Below, piece by piece: positions 17,636 through 24,969 of a stretch of 28,826 nt of DNA. The stretch's first letter is position 1. Every line of letters begins with the position of its first letter. The stretch is from an uncultured Prevotella sp. GTDB taxonomy: Bacteria; Bacteroidota; Bacteroidia; Bacteroidales; Bacteroidaceae. The position numbers and the translations under genes were made by a program. The stretch lies in the NCBI GenBank assembly GCA_934256705.1, contig CAKQPF010000046.1, positions 1 to 28,826 of the forward strand, in the 5' to 3' direction. Under the pieces are notes generated by a model. That model was not told the origin of the DNA. It saw only the letters and a list, made by a program, of their open reading frames with translations, and ran no database searches.

Positions 17636-17693
17636 CGTTTTGGAAAACTTTTTACCTTTTTCTTTTCAGAAAGTTATCCGTTTTGGAAAACTT
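17636..17693 (-). promoter_or_regulatory. Two 15-bp direct repeats in the nrdD leader
   Basis: CGTTTTGGAAAACTT occurs exactly at 17636-17650 and 17679-17693, 43 bp apart (about four helical turns). Each copy is internally near-palindromic (GTTTT-GG-AAAAC). Both lie between the predicted nrdD start of transcription and its ATG. They could be binding sites for a regulator acting as a roadblock, or RNA elements. I do not recognise the regulator. Confidence 0.55.
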
Positions 17694-17744
17694 CTCATCG
17701 AATACATCCCTTCTCTCTTATCCTTTTTAGTTGATTTTCGCTTG

Positions 17745-17775
17745 CAAAGATACTACTTTTTTTCCTATACACAAA
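17745..17775 (-). promoter_or_regulatory. nrdD promoter, TTTG-N19-TATCTTTG
   Basis: On the minus strand TTTG (17772-17775) and TATCTTTG (17745-17752) are separated by exactly 19 nt, the Bacteroidetes primary-sigma consensus. Transcription would begin near 17738. Confidence 0.65.
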
Positions 17776-18490
17776 ACAATTCCATCAAAACTTTGAGGGT
17801 ATCAAATAGTTTATTTCCGTATCTCTTATAGTAACCTTAACTTAGTCAACATCTTACCACATTTGGATAAAGAAAAATTATTTTTGCGACTGATTTGCGC
17901 CCATCATCCGACAAGAAAAACAACAGTCGGAAGCCAACAACAAAGCATCATACAAACCGAAGTAAAATCCGGAGCATTTTCCTTGATTTACATATTTTTG
18001 CACTTGTTAAACGGCGAGTCATTTTTACCTCCAGACTTTCCGGGAAAAACAAGACTGAAACCACAAAGCTGTGCATTAAAATTCTGGAAATCGCGAGGTC
18101 GGAATGCGAAAGCTTAGTTATCAGGAGGTGAAAGCATAGATATTAGGAGGTAATACCTTAGCTTTTACAAGGTAATATCTTAGCTTTTACAAGGTAATAT
18201 CATAGCTTTCAGAGGCAATATCTTAGTTTTTACAGTCCAGAACCGCCACTTTTGAGAGCATTTAGCAAAGCAGGCATCGACCAATACCGCCTTGACATAT
18301 TGATAATCAGACACTTATCTATTTTACAACAATACTCACGAATTCCCGAACTTCTTTTACAGTCGAACGGAAATTCTTCAATGATTGTGTTAAAATTCCG
18401 AGATTACAAGACAAAATACCGCTATTTTCACCTGTTTCGAGCATCCATTTTGTCCGGCCAAACCTTTCATCCAAAAGAGCGACTGGACAG
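17776..18490. other. Gene-free interval between nrdD and serA
   Basis: About 700 bases show no open frame with a recognisable product. Short plus-strand frames (17863-18117, 17895-18131, 18252-18533) have no family features or start signal. The block just before the tandem array (about 18000-18105) is more GC-rich and may be part of an interspersed element. The right-hand part (18240-18490) shows nothing I can name. Confidence 0.5.
18099..18235. repeat. Tandem array, 22-bp period, mixed orientation
   Basis: Six degenerate units fall on a 22-bp period; the last is 21 bp. Units 1-2 (from 18101 and 18123) carry AAAGC-WTAGWTAT, while units 3-6 (from 18145) carry its reverse complement, AATAYCTTAGCTTT, joined by AGGAGGT or ACAAGGT. 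Because orientation switches at about 18143, that junction can fold into a hairpin. No spacers differ between units, so this is not CRISPR. Confidence 0.75.
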
Positions 18491-18496
18491 AAAAGG

Positions 18497-18532
18497 CAAT
18501 AGCCAACCCGAGTTCCCCCAGATTGGCTATTG
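18497..18532 (-). terminator. Terminator of serA
   Basis: CAATAGCCAA (18497-18506) pairs with TTGGCTATTG (18523-18532) around a 16-nt loop, 45 nt after the serA stop. On the minus strand it is followed by CCTTTTC. Confidence 0.75.
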
Positions 18533-18577
18533 AACATTTTATCCCTTAACGAACTTGGTTTAGTTCAGAGAAGAAGA

Positions 18578-19498
18578 TTACTTGTTTACCTGGAACTTAG
18601 TGCAACCATCTGCAAAGTAAGCATTGATCTGGTTAGCAGCTGCGATACCAGCGTTGGTGTTAGCCTCAGCTGTCTGAGCACCCATCTTCTTAGGTGTAGA
18701 GAAGTAACGACCCTCGAATGCAGCGAACTCAGCATCAGCGTCAGGCTTGATGTCAGTGATGTACTTGATATCAGTGCGCTCAGCAAGAAGCTTGAGAAGA
18801 CCAGCCTCGTCAACAACCTCCTTACGTGCAGTATTGATAAGGATAGCGCCCTTCTTCATTGTGCCGCAAAGGTCATAGTTGATGCTCTGCTTGGTCTCTG
18901 CAGTTGCAGGGATGTGGAGAGAAACGATGTCAGCCTCCTTGAAGAGATCAGCCTGTGAAGCCATTGCCTTAACGCCAGCAGCCTCAATAGCCTCAGCTGG
19001 ACAGAAAGCATCGTATGCGATTACATTCATGCCGAAGCCCTTAGCGATGCGAGCCACATTGCGACCTACATTACCGAATGCAAGGATACCGAGGGTCTTG
19101 CCCATCAATTCTGTACCTGCCTTGCCATTGTAGAAGTTACGTACAGCGTAAACGAGGAGACCGAGAACGAGCTCAGCAACTGCGTTGGAGTTCTGACCAG
19201 GAGTGTTCTCAACCACTACGTTGTGGCTTGTAGCGGCAGCGAGGTCAACATTGTCGTAACCAGCACCTGCACGAACCACGATCTTGAGCTGCTTTGCAGC
19301 GTCAAGCACTTCAGCGTCTATCTTATCAGAGCGGATAATGATAGCTTCTGCGTCAGCCACAGCCTCAAGGAGCTGCTTCTTTTCTGTATATTTCTCAAGA
19401 AGAACGAGGTCGTGACCTGCCTTCTCGATTACTTCCTTAATGCCAGCAACTGCTGCTGGAGCGAAAGGCTTTTCTGTTGCTATTAAAACTTTAGCCAT
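18578..19498 (-). CDS. serA: D-3-phosphoglycerate dehydrogenase, short form with lysine in place of catalytic histidine
   Basis: It oxidises 3-phosphoglycerate to 3-phosphohydroxypyruvate, the first step of serine synthesis; the next enzyme, SerC, is encoded just upstream. At 306 residues it has only substrate- and nucleotide-binding domains and no ACT or other regulatory domain (E. coli SerA has 410). The Rossmann loop is AFGNVG (140-145), so the first glycine of GxGxxG is alanine. The catalytic arginine is R225 (in NTARKEVVDE). The place where family members show TPH before GA reads TPKKMGAQT, so K270 or K271 replaces the histidine. This agrees with the short, lysine-type (type IIIK) enzymes known from Entamoeba histolytica. 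The annotation is firm because of the serC neighbour. Confidence 0.93.
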   Translation of the reverse strand: MAKVLIATEKPFAPAAVAGIKEVIEKAGHDLVLLEKYTEKKQLLEAVADAEAIIIRSDKIDAEVLDAAKQLKIVVRAGAGYDNVDLAAATSHNVVVENTPGQNSNAVAELVLGLLVYAVRNFYNGKAGTELMGKTLGILAFGNVGRNVARIAKGFGMNVIAYDAFCPAEAIEAAGVKAMASQADLFKEADIVSLHIPATAETKQSINYDLCGTMKKGAILINTARKEVVDEAGLLKLLAERTDIKYITDIKPDADAEFAAFEGRYFSTPKKMGAQTAEANTNAGIAAANQINAYFADGCTKFQVNK

Positions 19499-19528
19499 AG
19501 TTTTTTATTTTTATTCAGGAGAAACGAG

Positions 19529-19634
19529 TCCCCTTAAAATAGTCTGTAAATACTGAAGGGGGATTCTATAAATTACCACCGTTATATAAATCCCAATTAG
19601 AATTATGACGTTTTGTCAAAGCTAATTTATAGAA
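19529..19634 (-). promoter_or_regulatory. Structured serA leader with 12-bp inverted repeat
   Basis: In the 172-nt gap upstream of serA, TTCTATAAATTA (19564-19575) is perfectly inverted at 19623-19634, and a second hairpin (TCCCCTT at 19529-19535 against AAGGGG at 19556-19561) lies nearer the gene. The right arm of the 12-bp repeat overlaps a possible -7 box. It could be an operator pair, an attenuator or an RNA switch. It does not match a riboswitch I know. Confidence 0.45.
19617..19624 (-). promoter_or_regulatory. Possible serA promoter, -7 box TAGCTTTG
   Basis: The minus strand reads TAGCTTTG, fitting TAnnTTTG. The nearest upstream TTG (19647-19649) is 22 nt away. If used, serA has a ~110-nt leader separate from serC. 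Confidence 0.35.
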
Positions 19635-19670
19635 CCACCCTAAAAACAATCGGTTTAAGAGACGTAAGCA

Positions 19671-20744
19671 TTAGTGCTTAGCCTCGAACTCCTTCATGCA
19701 AGCTACGAGAGCCTCGCAGCCTTCGATAGTCATTGCATTGTAGCAAGAAGCACGGAAACCACCTACTGAACGGTGACCCTTGATACCAACCATACCACGC
19801 TCGTTGATAGCGAAGTCGAGGAATTCCTTTTCGAGTTCCTTGTACTCTTCGTTCATCACGAAGCAGATGTTCATGAGAGAGCGGTCCTCTGCATTGGTAA
19901 CAGTACCCTTGAAGAGCTTGTTGCGGTCGATTTCACCGTAAACGATCTCTGCACGCTGCTGAGCGAGCTTGTCCATAGCCTGAACGCCACCGTTTCTCTT
20001 GATCCAACGGAGAGTCTCAAGAGCAGAGTAGATAGGCACTACAGGAGGAGTGTTGAACATAGAGCCCTTCTCGATGTGTGTACGGTAGTCGAGCATTGTA
20101 GGAATCTGACGAGAAACCTTGCCGAGAAGCTCATCCTTAACGATGATGAATGTAACACCAGCCATAGCGAGGTTCTTCTGAGCACCACCGTAGATCATGC
20201 CATACTTGCTGACGTCGATAGGACGAGAGAAGATGTCAGAAGACATATCAGCGAACAAAGGAACTGGAGAATCGAGGTCCTTGCGTATTTCTGTACCGTA
20301 GATAGTGTTGTTTGTTGTGATGTGGAAGTAATCAGCATCTGTAGGAATTACATAATCCTTTGGGATGTATGTATAAGTAGCCTCAGCAGAAGAAGCAACT
20401 TCTACGACCTCACCGAACAACTTTGCTTCCTTCATAGCCTTCTTAGCCCAAACACCTGTGTTAAGGTAAGCAGCCTTCTTCTCAAGGAAGTTATATGGAA
20501 TCATACAGAACTCAAGGGATGCACCACCGCCGAGGAAGATAACAGAATAACCCTCAGGAATGTTGAGTAATTCCTTGAACAGAGCGACTGCCTCATCCAT
20601 TACCGGCTGGAAATCCTTGGCACGGTGTGAAATCTCCATGAGAGAAAGACCTGAACCATTGAAATCAAGACACTGAGCTGCTGTTGCCTCAATAACCTCA
20701 CGTGGAAGCTTTGATGGTCCTGCATTAAAATTGTACTTTTTCAT
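19671..20744 (-). CDS. serC: Phosphoserine aminotransferase
   Basis: SerC transfers an amino group from glutamate to 3-phosphohydroxypyruvate, giving phosphoserine, with pyridoxal phosphate. The start NFNAGPSKLP is typical, and the PLP lysine is K190 (in YGGAQKNLAMAG). The phosphate-binding GGGASLEF lies at 72-79. The length of 357 matches the family (about 360). It lies upstream of serA on the same strand, 172 nt apart, so the first two steps of serine synthesis are adjacent. Confidence 0.97.
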   Translation of the reverse strand: MKKYNFNAGPSKLPREVIEATAAQCLDFNGSGLSLMEISHRAKDFQPVMDEAVALFKELLNIPEGYSVIFLGGGASLEFCMIPYNFLEKKAAYLNTGVWAKKAMKEAKLFGEVVEVASSAEATYTYIPKDYVIPTDADYFHITTNNTIYGTEIRKDLDSPVPLFADMSSDIFSRPIDVSKYGMIYGGAQKNLAMAGVTFIIVKDELLGKVSRQIPTMLDYRTHIEKGSMFNTPPVVPIYSALETLRWIKRNGGVQAMDKLAQQRAEIVYGEIDRNKLFKGTVTNAEDRSLMNICFVMNEEYKELEKEFLDFAINERGMVGIKGHRSVGGFRASCYNAMTIEGCEALVACMKEFEAKH

Positions 20745-20850
20745 TGTTTAAAGATTTGTATAAGTTTAGATATTACGTTATATAACTCCAAGAAAATGTT
20801 TTTCTATTATAGGTCGATGATTAAGATACATCACTAACTGTAATGCGTTG

Positions 20851-20881
20851 CGAAGGTACAAAGAATATTTGATTAAGCAAA
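20851..20881 (-). promoter_or_regulatory. serC promoter, TTTG-N19-TACCTTCG
   Basis: TTTG (20878-20881) and TACCTTCG (20851-20858, one mismatch to TAnnTTTG) are 19 nt apart on the minus strand. The leader would be about 100 nt. It separates serC from menA. Confidence 0.55.
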
Positions 20882-20937
20882 ATTCATTTGAACGAAAACG
20901 CCTCAACGACCTGTTTTTCTGCACTTTTTTAGTATTT

Positions 20938-21843
20938 TTATGATAAAATGATAGTTATGGTTGTCAAAATACCATACAACAAAATGTTTCTCGCAGTCAA
21001 GCCAAGGACAGAGTTCAACTCCCTCCCTTCGCCTATCCTCACCATCTTTCTCCAAGTCATGAAATGGAGAGCAAGAATGATTACGCACGAGACTATCATC
21101 GGAATTGTGAATGTGCAACAGAGATTTATCGCCAAAGCCACGGGAACTATCAGCAGATAGACTGCCGACATCGCATCCCTGCCTATCATCACGGCAAGCG
21201 TTTTCTTGCCGGCGCGGCGGTCATTGTCATAATCTCTATAGTTATTTATTATTAATAAGGTGTCGATTACGAGGCCGCAAGCCACCGACATCCATACCGT
21301 TTGATCAAAAAGAGGATTGAAAGCACGAGACAGTTCCACATAGTAAGTACAGCAAACCGGCACTATACCGAAGAACACCACAACCAGCACGTCGCCTAAA
21401 GCCATATAAGACAATGTGGTGGTATAAAGAAAACAGAACACCACACATAAGGCTCCGACCATCATCATGTCCATTCCGCCGAAAAGAACGAGCGGAAGTC
21501 CGACCATACAGGCCAGGACCGTGGTGAAGCATATCGCCCACAGCATCGCGCGGTCGCTCACCCACCCCTCTGCGCAAGCTCGCTTCGGACCGAACCGCGT
21601 CTCGTCATCATTGCCTCGCCTGAAATCGAAATAGTCATTGATGAAGTTGGCATCTATCTGCATCACGAAAGCGAACAGGAAGCAGAGCACGGCAGCTATC
21701 CAATGAAAGCTCTCGCCACCATCCTTTTTCCATGCTAAAGCCGTGGCTATCAGCACTGGAACAGCCGCCGCAGACAATGTCTTGGGACGGGCTGCAAGAA
21801 GCCACGCCTTGGGACTATTTATCTTAATATTGTCATTATCCAT
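20938..21843 (-). CDS. menA: 1,4-dihydroxy-2-naphthoate prenyltransferase (menaquinone synthesis)
   Basis: MenA attaches a polyprenyl chain to 1,4-dihydroxy-2-naphthoate in the inner membrane, giving demethylmenaquinone. The UbiA-family signatures are present: NDYFDFRRGNDD (69-80) as the first aspartate-rich motif, and NNYRDYDNDRRAGKKTLAV in the second half, in a protein with about nine membrane helices. The start at 21843 (MDNDNIK) gives 301 residues and sits about 20 nt after the predicted transcription start. The upstream ATG at 21879 falls inside the promoter and is unlikely. Menaquinone is the expected electron acceptor of the nuo complex in this window. Confidence 0.93.
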   Translation of the reverse strand: MDNDNIKINSPKAWLLAARPKTLSAAAVPVLIATALAWKKDGGESFHWIAAVLCFLFAFVMQIDANFINDYFDFRRGNDDETRFGPKRACAEGWVSDRAMLWAICFTTVLACMVGLPLVLFGGMDMMMVGALCVVFCFLYTTTLSYMALGDVLVVVFFGIVPVCCTYYVELSRAFNPLFDQTVWMSVACGLVIDTLLIINNYRDYDNDRRAGKKTLAVMIGRDAMSAVYLLIVPVALAINLCCTFTIPMIVSCVIILALHFMTWRKMVRIGEGRELNSVLGLTARNILLYGILTTITIILS

Positions 21844-21862
21844 GCAAAAAATCTTTAAAAAC

Positions 21863-21894
21863 TTTGCAAAAGTAAACAATTTTAATTACATTTG
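21863..21894 (+). promoter_or_regulatory. Rightward promoter of the HD-domain gene, TTTG-N20-TACATTTG
   Basis: TTTG (21863-21866) and TACATTTG (21887-21894) are 20 nt apart. The predicted leader is about 70 nt. It interlocks with the menA promoter. Confidence 0.65.
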
Positions 21895-21898
21895 CAAA
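21867..21898 (-). promoter_or_regulatory. Leftward promoter of menA, TTTG-N20-TACTTTTG
   Basis: On the minus strand TTTG (21895-21898) and TACTTTTG (21867-21874) are 20 nt apart. Each element directly abuts the opposite element of the rightward promoter. Confidence 0.6.
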
Positions 21899-21970
21899 AA
21901 TATTCCACACTTTTTCTTATAATCTGACTCAATGTAGCTAAAAAATACATTGTTTTAACACCCATATCCT

Positions 21971-22609
21971 ATGACAGACAACAACGTCTCACTGGACCTT
22001 ATGGAATTTATAGAGGGGAAAATCCTTCCAAAGTATTCCGAATTTGACAAGGCGCACAACATAGAGCACGTGACCAAGGTAATCCGCTCGTCCATGAAAC
22101 TTGCCCGACAACTCGGTACGGACATCAATATGTCATACACCATTGCTGCGTATCACGACATCGGAATGTCGGGACCACGCGCCCTGCACCATATCAACGG
22201 CGGCAAGATACTGCAAAACGACATGCGGCTGAGGAAATGGTTCTCGCCTACGCAGATAAAGATAATGAAGGAAGCCATAGAGGACCATCGCGCCTCCGCA
22301 TCCCATGAGCCAAGATCCATCTACGGCAGAATCGTGGCGGAAGCTGACAGGGACATCACCGTAGATTCCATATTCAGGCGGACTGTCCAGTACGGACTGG
22401 AGCATTATCCCGAAAAAAGCAGAGAGGGACACTGGGAAAGATTTCTCGAACACGTCATGCAGAAATATTCCATAAACGGATACATAAAGCTTTGGATTCC
22501 CGGTTCTGAAAACGAGAAACGACTCAACGAGATTCGCTCCATAATAGAAGACACCAGCCTGCTGAGGACATATTTCGACAGGTTTTATGAGGAAGAAACC
22601 ACTTCTTAG
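21971..22609 (+). CDS. HD-domain metal-dependent phosphohydrolase, function unknown
   Basis: The 212-residue soluble protein has the HD-superfamily metal ligands in order: H33 (in HNIEHV), H62-D63 (in AYHDIGM) and a later aspartate, probably D126 (in AEADRD), with a DH pair at 105-106. HD proteins usually cleave phosphate esters of nucleotides, but no substrate-specific feature is seen. It is not a (p)ppGpp synthetase-hydrolase or an HD-GYP protein. It is transcribed divergently from menA and is followed by rho with its own promoter, so it is probably a single-gene unit. Confidence 0.85.
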   Translation: MTDNNVSLDLMEFIEGKILPKYSEFDKAHNIEHVTKVIRSSMKLARQLGTDINMSYTIAAYHDIGMSGPRALHHINGGKILQNDMRLRKWFSPTQIKIMKEAIEDHRASASHEPRSIYGRIVAEADRDITVDSIFRRTVQYGLEHYPEKSREGHWERFLEHVMQKYSINGYIKLWIPGSENEKRLNEIRSIIEDTSLLRTYFDRFYEEETTS

Positions 22610-22617
22610 AAAAAAAA

Positions 22618-22637
22618 ACTGCAATTTGTTTTGCAGT
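22618..22637 (+). terminator. Possible weak terminator after the HD gene, overlapping the rho promoter
   Basis: ACTGCAA (22618-22624) pairs with TTGCAGT (22631-22637) around a 6-nt loop, just after the stop codon and an A-run. The following sequence is AATAAAAATA rather than a T-run. The right arm includes the -33 box of rho. Confidence 0.4.
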
Positions 22638-22660
22638 ATGAATAAAAATACGTACCTTTG
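22630..22660 (+). promoter_or_regulatory. rho promoter, TTTG-N19-TACCTTTG
   Basis: TTTG (22630-22633) and TACCTTTG (22653-22660) are exactly 19 nt apart, a perfect Bacteroidetes consensus. The leader is about 105 nt long. Confidence 0.75.
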
Positions 22661-22681
22661 CACCCAGTTTTATCAAATATC

Positions 22682-22771
22682 GCGTTTCCCAGAAGTTCAT
22701 TATCCCCTTTGGAAACGCATTCCCCAACCAAAATAGATTTGTTCAAAACACAAAACATACATCAATAAAAT
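22682..22771 (+). promoter_or_regulatory. rho mRNA leader: hairpin then G-poor, C-containing tail
   Basis: GCGTTTCC (22682-22689) pairs perfectly with GGAAACGC (22711-22718). After it, 22719-22771 has about a dozen C and only two G, so it should be unstructured and could serve as a Rho loading (rut-like) site. In E. coli rho controls its own expression in its leader; the same here is inference. Confidence 0.45.
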
Positions 22772-24766
22772 ATGTATAGTAAAGACGAACTTTTAGCAAA
22801 GTCACCGGAAGAATTGGAGACCATAGCAAAGACTTTAGGCTCTGATCTGACTGCTGCTGATGGCGTAGAGGCTCTCGCTTCATACATCATCGGTGACTAC
22901 GACTTTGACGCAGAGAAAGAAGAAAAGCCCAAGAGAAAAACACGAACGAAGACAACCGTTTCTAATGAAGAACCAACAGAAGAGGCTCCGAAGAAAAAGC
23001 GCGGACGCCCTTCCAAGAAAGCTCTCGAAGAGGCTGCCGCTTTAGCTGCGCAGAAGGCACAGGAGGAATTGGAGCAGATTACCGAAACGGAAGACTCCAA
23101 TCCTGAGGAAGGAACCGAAGAGACTATAGCTCCGGCTCCTAAGAAGAGACGTGCCCGCCGCACTAAGGAGGAAATCCTGGCTGCAGCTCAGGCTAAGGCA
23201 GAAGCCCTTTCTCTCAACAATCAGAAAAAAGCTGTCGTGCAGCGCGAACTGGAATTTGAAGAAAACGAGCACAATAACGCTATTGCGCCGTCAGACGACG
23301 TCGAGGTGCCGGATTTCCTCAAAGCAGACACCAATGCCACTGAGACAGAGACCACAGAAGACGAGAATGCAACCACTGAGACTTCAGAGGGCGAAAACGA
23401 CCTTCTCACCCAACTCCAAGCCAAGGTGCAGGCCCACAACTCTTCTGAAGAGGGCTATCAGGAGGCTTCCGGCGTATGGGAAGGCGACCCTGGCGACGGC
23501 ACTGACTTCATCACGCTCATCGACCTTCCTGTGGAAGACCACTATGCCAACGTGGAATACGATATGTTCGACAACCCTACTTCTATGGTCGAACAATATC
23601 CTTCAGGCTCCACTACCGCTCCACAGAAGGAGTCAACTTATGACTTCAACGACATAGTAACCGCCAACGGTGTCCTCGAAGTGATGCCTGACGGATACGG
23701 TTTCCTGCGCTCCAGCGATTTCAATTATCTGTCTTCTCCTGACGACATCTTCCTTACCGTCCAGCAGGTGAAGAGATATTCATTGAAGACAGGTGACGTA
23801 GTGCAGTGTCATGTGCGTCCTCCTAAGGAAGGAGAAAAGTATTTCCCGCTCACAAGTATCGACAAAATCAACGGAAGAGACCCGGAAGAAATCCGTGACC
23901 GCCTTGCTTTCGAGCATCTCACCCCTCTCTTCCCTGACGAGAAATTCGACCTCTGCGGAGACCCTAAGACGACAAACCGCTCTACCAGAGTTGTCGATCT
24001 CTTCTCTCCTATCGGTAAAGGACAGCGCGCACTCATCGTCGCCCAGCCTAAGACTGGTAAGACTATCCTCATGAAGGACATCGCAAATGCCATCGCAGCA
24101 AACCATCCTGAGGCTTACCTCATGATGCTTCTCATCGACGAACGTCCTGAAGAAGTGACGGATATGGCCCGCACTGTCAATGCCGAGGTTATCGCTTCCA
24201 CATTCGACGAACCGGCTGAACGCCACGTCAAGATTGCCGGCATCGTGCTCGAAAAGGCAAAGCGTCTCGTAGAGTGCGGTCATGATGTCGTCATCTTCCT
24301 CGACTCCATCACCAGACTTGCACGTGCTTACAACACCGTAGCTCCTGCTTCAGGAAAGATTCTCACCGGTGGTGTGGATGCAAACGCATTGCAGAAACCT
24401 AAGCGTTTCTTCGGCGCAGCCCGTAATATCGAAGGTGGCGGCTCGCTTACCATCATTGCCACTGCCCTCATCGATACCGGCAGCAAGATGGACGAAGTAA
24501 TTTTCGAGGAATTCAAGGGTACTGGCAATATGGAACTCCAGCTCGACCGTTCTCTTGCCAACAAGCGAATATTCCCTGCAGTCAACCTTGTACAGAGCAG
24601 CACTCGTCGTGATGACCTGCTCCATGACAAGACGACACTCGACAGAATGTGGATCTTACGCAAGCATATCTCTGATATGACTGCATTTGAGGCTATGAGT
24701 CTCATTGACAATTCGCTCAACCACACACGAAGCAATGAGGAATTCCTCGCTTCGATGAACAGTTAA
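22772..24766 (+). CDS. rho: Transcription termination factor Rho with large charged insertion
   Basis: Rho is a hexameric RNA-dependent ATPase that ends transcription. It has 664 residues against 419 in E. coli. Residues 1-45 resemble the N-terminal helical (Rho_N/SAP-like) domain. Residues ~46-290 are low-complexity, rich in E, K, T and A. Next come the cold-shock RNA-binding domain (about 296-365, with GVLEVMPDGYGFLRS) and the ATPase core, with Walker A QPKTGKT (425-431) and Walker B VVIFLDSITR (506-515). The insertion carries two similar basic blocks, KKKRGRPSKKA (74-84) and KKRRARRTKEE (124-134). The first contains the RGRP core of AT-hooks. A similar disordered region in Bacteroides thetaiotaomicron Rho has been reported to drive phase separation. 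Confidence 0.97.
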   Translation: MYSKDELLAKSPEELETIAKTLGSDLTAADGVEALASYIIGDYDFDAEKEEKPKRKTRTKTTVSNEEPTEEAPKKKRGRPSKKALEEAAALAAQKAQEELEQITETEDSNPEEGTEETIAPAPKKRRARRTKEEILAAAQAKAEALSLNNQKKAVVQRELEFEENEHNNAIAPSDDVEVPDFLKADTNATETETTEDENATTETSEGENDLLTQLQAKVQAHNSSEEGYQEASGVWEGDPGDGTDFITLIDLPVEDHYANVEYDMFDNPTSMVEQYPSGSTTAPQKESTYDFNDIVTANGVLEVMPDGYGFLRSSDFNYLSSPDDIFLTVQQVKRYSLKTGDVVQCHVRPPKEGEKYFPLTSIDKINGRDPEEIRDRLAFEHLTPLFPDEKFDLCGDPKTTNRSTRVVDLFSPIGKGQRALIVAQPKTGKTILMKDIANAIAANHPEAYLMMLLIDERPEEVTDMARTVNAEVIASTFDEPAERHVKIAGIVLEKAKRLVECGHDVVIFLDSITRLARAYNTVAPASGKILTGGVDANALQKPKRFFGAARNIEGGGSLTIIATALIDTGSKMDEVIFEEFKGTGNMELQLDRSLANKRIFPAVNLVQSSTRRDDLLHDKTTLDRMWILRKHISDMTAFEAMSLIDNSLNHTRSNEEFLASMNS

Positions 24767-24777
24767 TATAATAGATT

Positions 24778-24813
24778 ATAGGCTCTACAGGTTTCACGAC
24801 CTGTAGAGCCTAT
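24778..24813 (+). terminator. Terminator of rho
   Basis: A perfect 15-bp stem (24778-24792 with 24799-24813) closes the loop TTCACG, 12 nt after the rho stop. The tail is TCTATATAC, with few T, but the stem is long and stable. Confidence 0.75.
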
Positions 24814-24843
24814 TCTATATACAGAATAAAAAAATATCGAAAT

Positions 24844-24870
24844 AAAATAGATACAAACGACATCTATTTT
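24844..24870. promoter_or_regulatory. Inverted repeat upstream of carB
   Basis: AAAATAGAT (24844-24852) is inverted at 24862-24870 (ATCTATTTT) with a 9-nt spacer. It occupies the -33 region of the carB promoter, so an operator is possible. Confidence 0.4.
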
Positions 24871-24883
24871 GAAGATTTTTTAT

Positions 24884-24891
24884 TAACTTTG
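24884..24891 (+). promoter_or_regulatory. carB promoter, -7 box TAACTTTG
   Basis: TAACTTTG fits TAnnTTTG and is followed by GCACCCA, also seen after the rho -7 box. No TTTG stands at the right distance. The leader would be about 70 nt. Confidence 0.5.
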
Positions 24892-24969
24892 CACCCAATT
24901 TGGGCAAACCCTTTTTATAACAGCCAAAAGAATAGACATAATAAGGTCAAACTTAACACTTAAACACCA

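Noticed and set aside
17863..18131. Overlapping short plus-strand frames between nrdD and serA
   Set aside because: Two frames overlap with equal plausibility, neither has a promoter or family feature, and they run into the repeat array.
18099..18235. CRISPR array
   Set aside because: Units are contiguous at 22 bp, have no unique spacers and change orientation; no cas gene is present.
19773..20570. Plus-strand open frame opposite serC
   Set aside because: Antisense shadow of serC, no features.
21844..21879. Upstream start for menA at 21879
   Set aside because: It lies within the predicted promoter, so it would not be transcribed.
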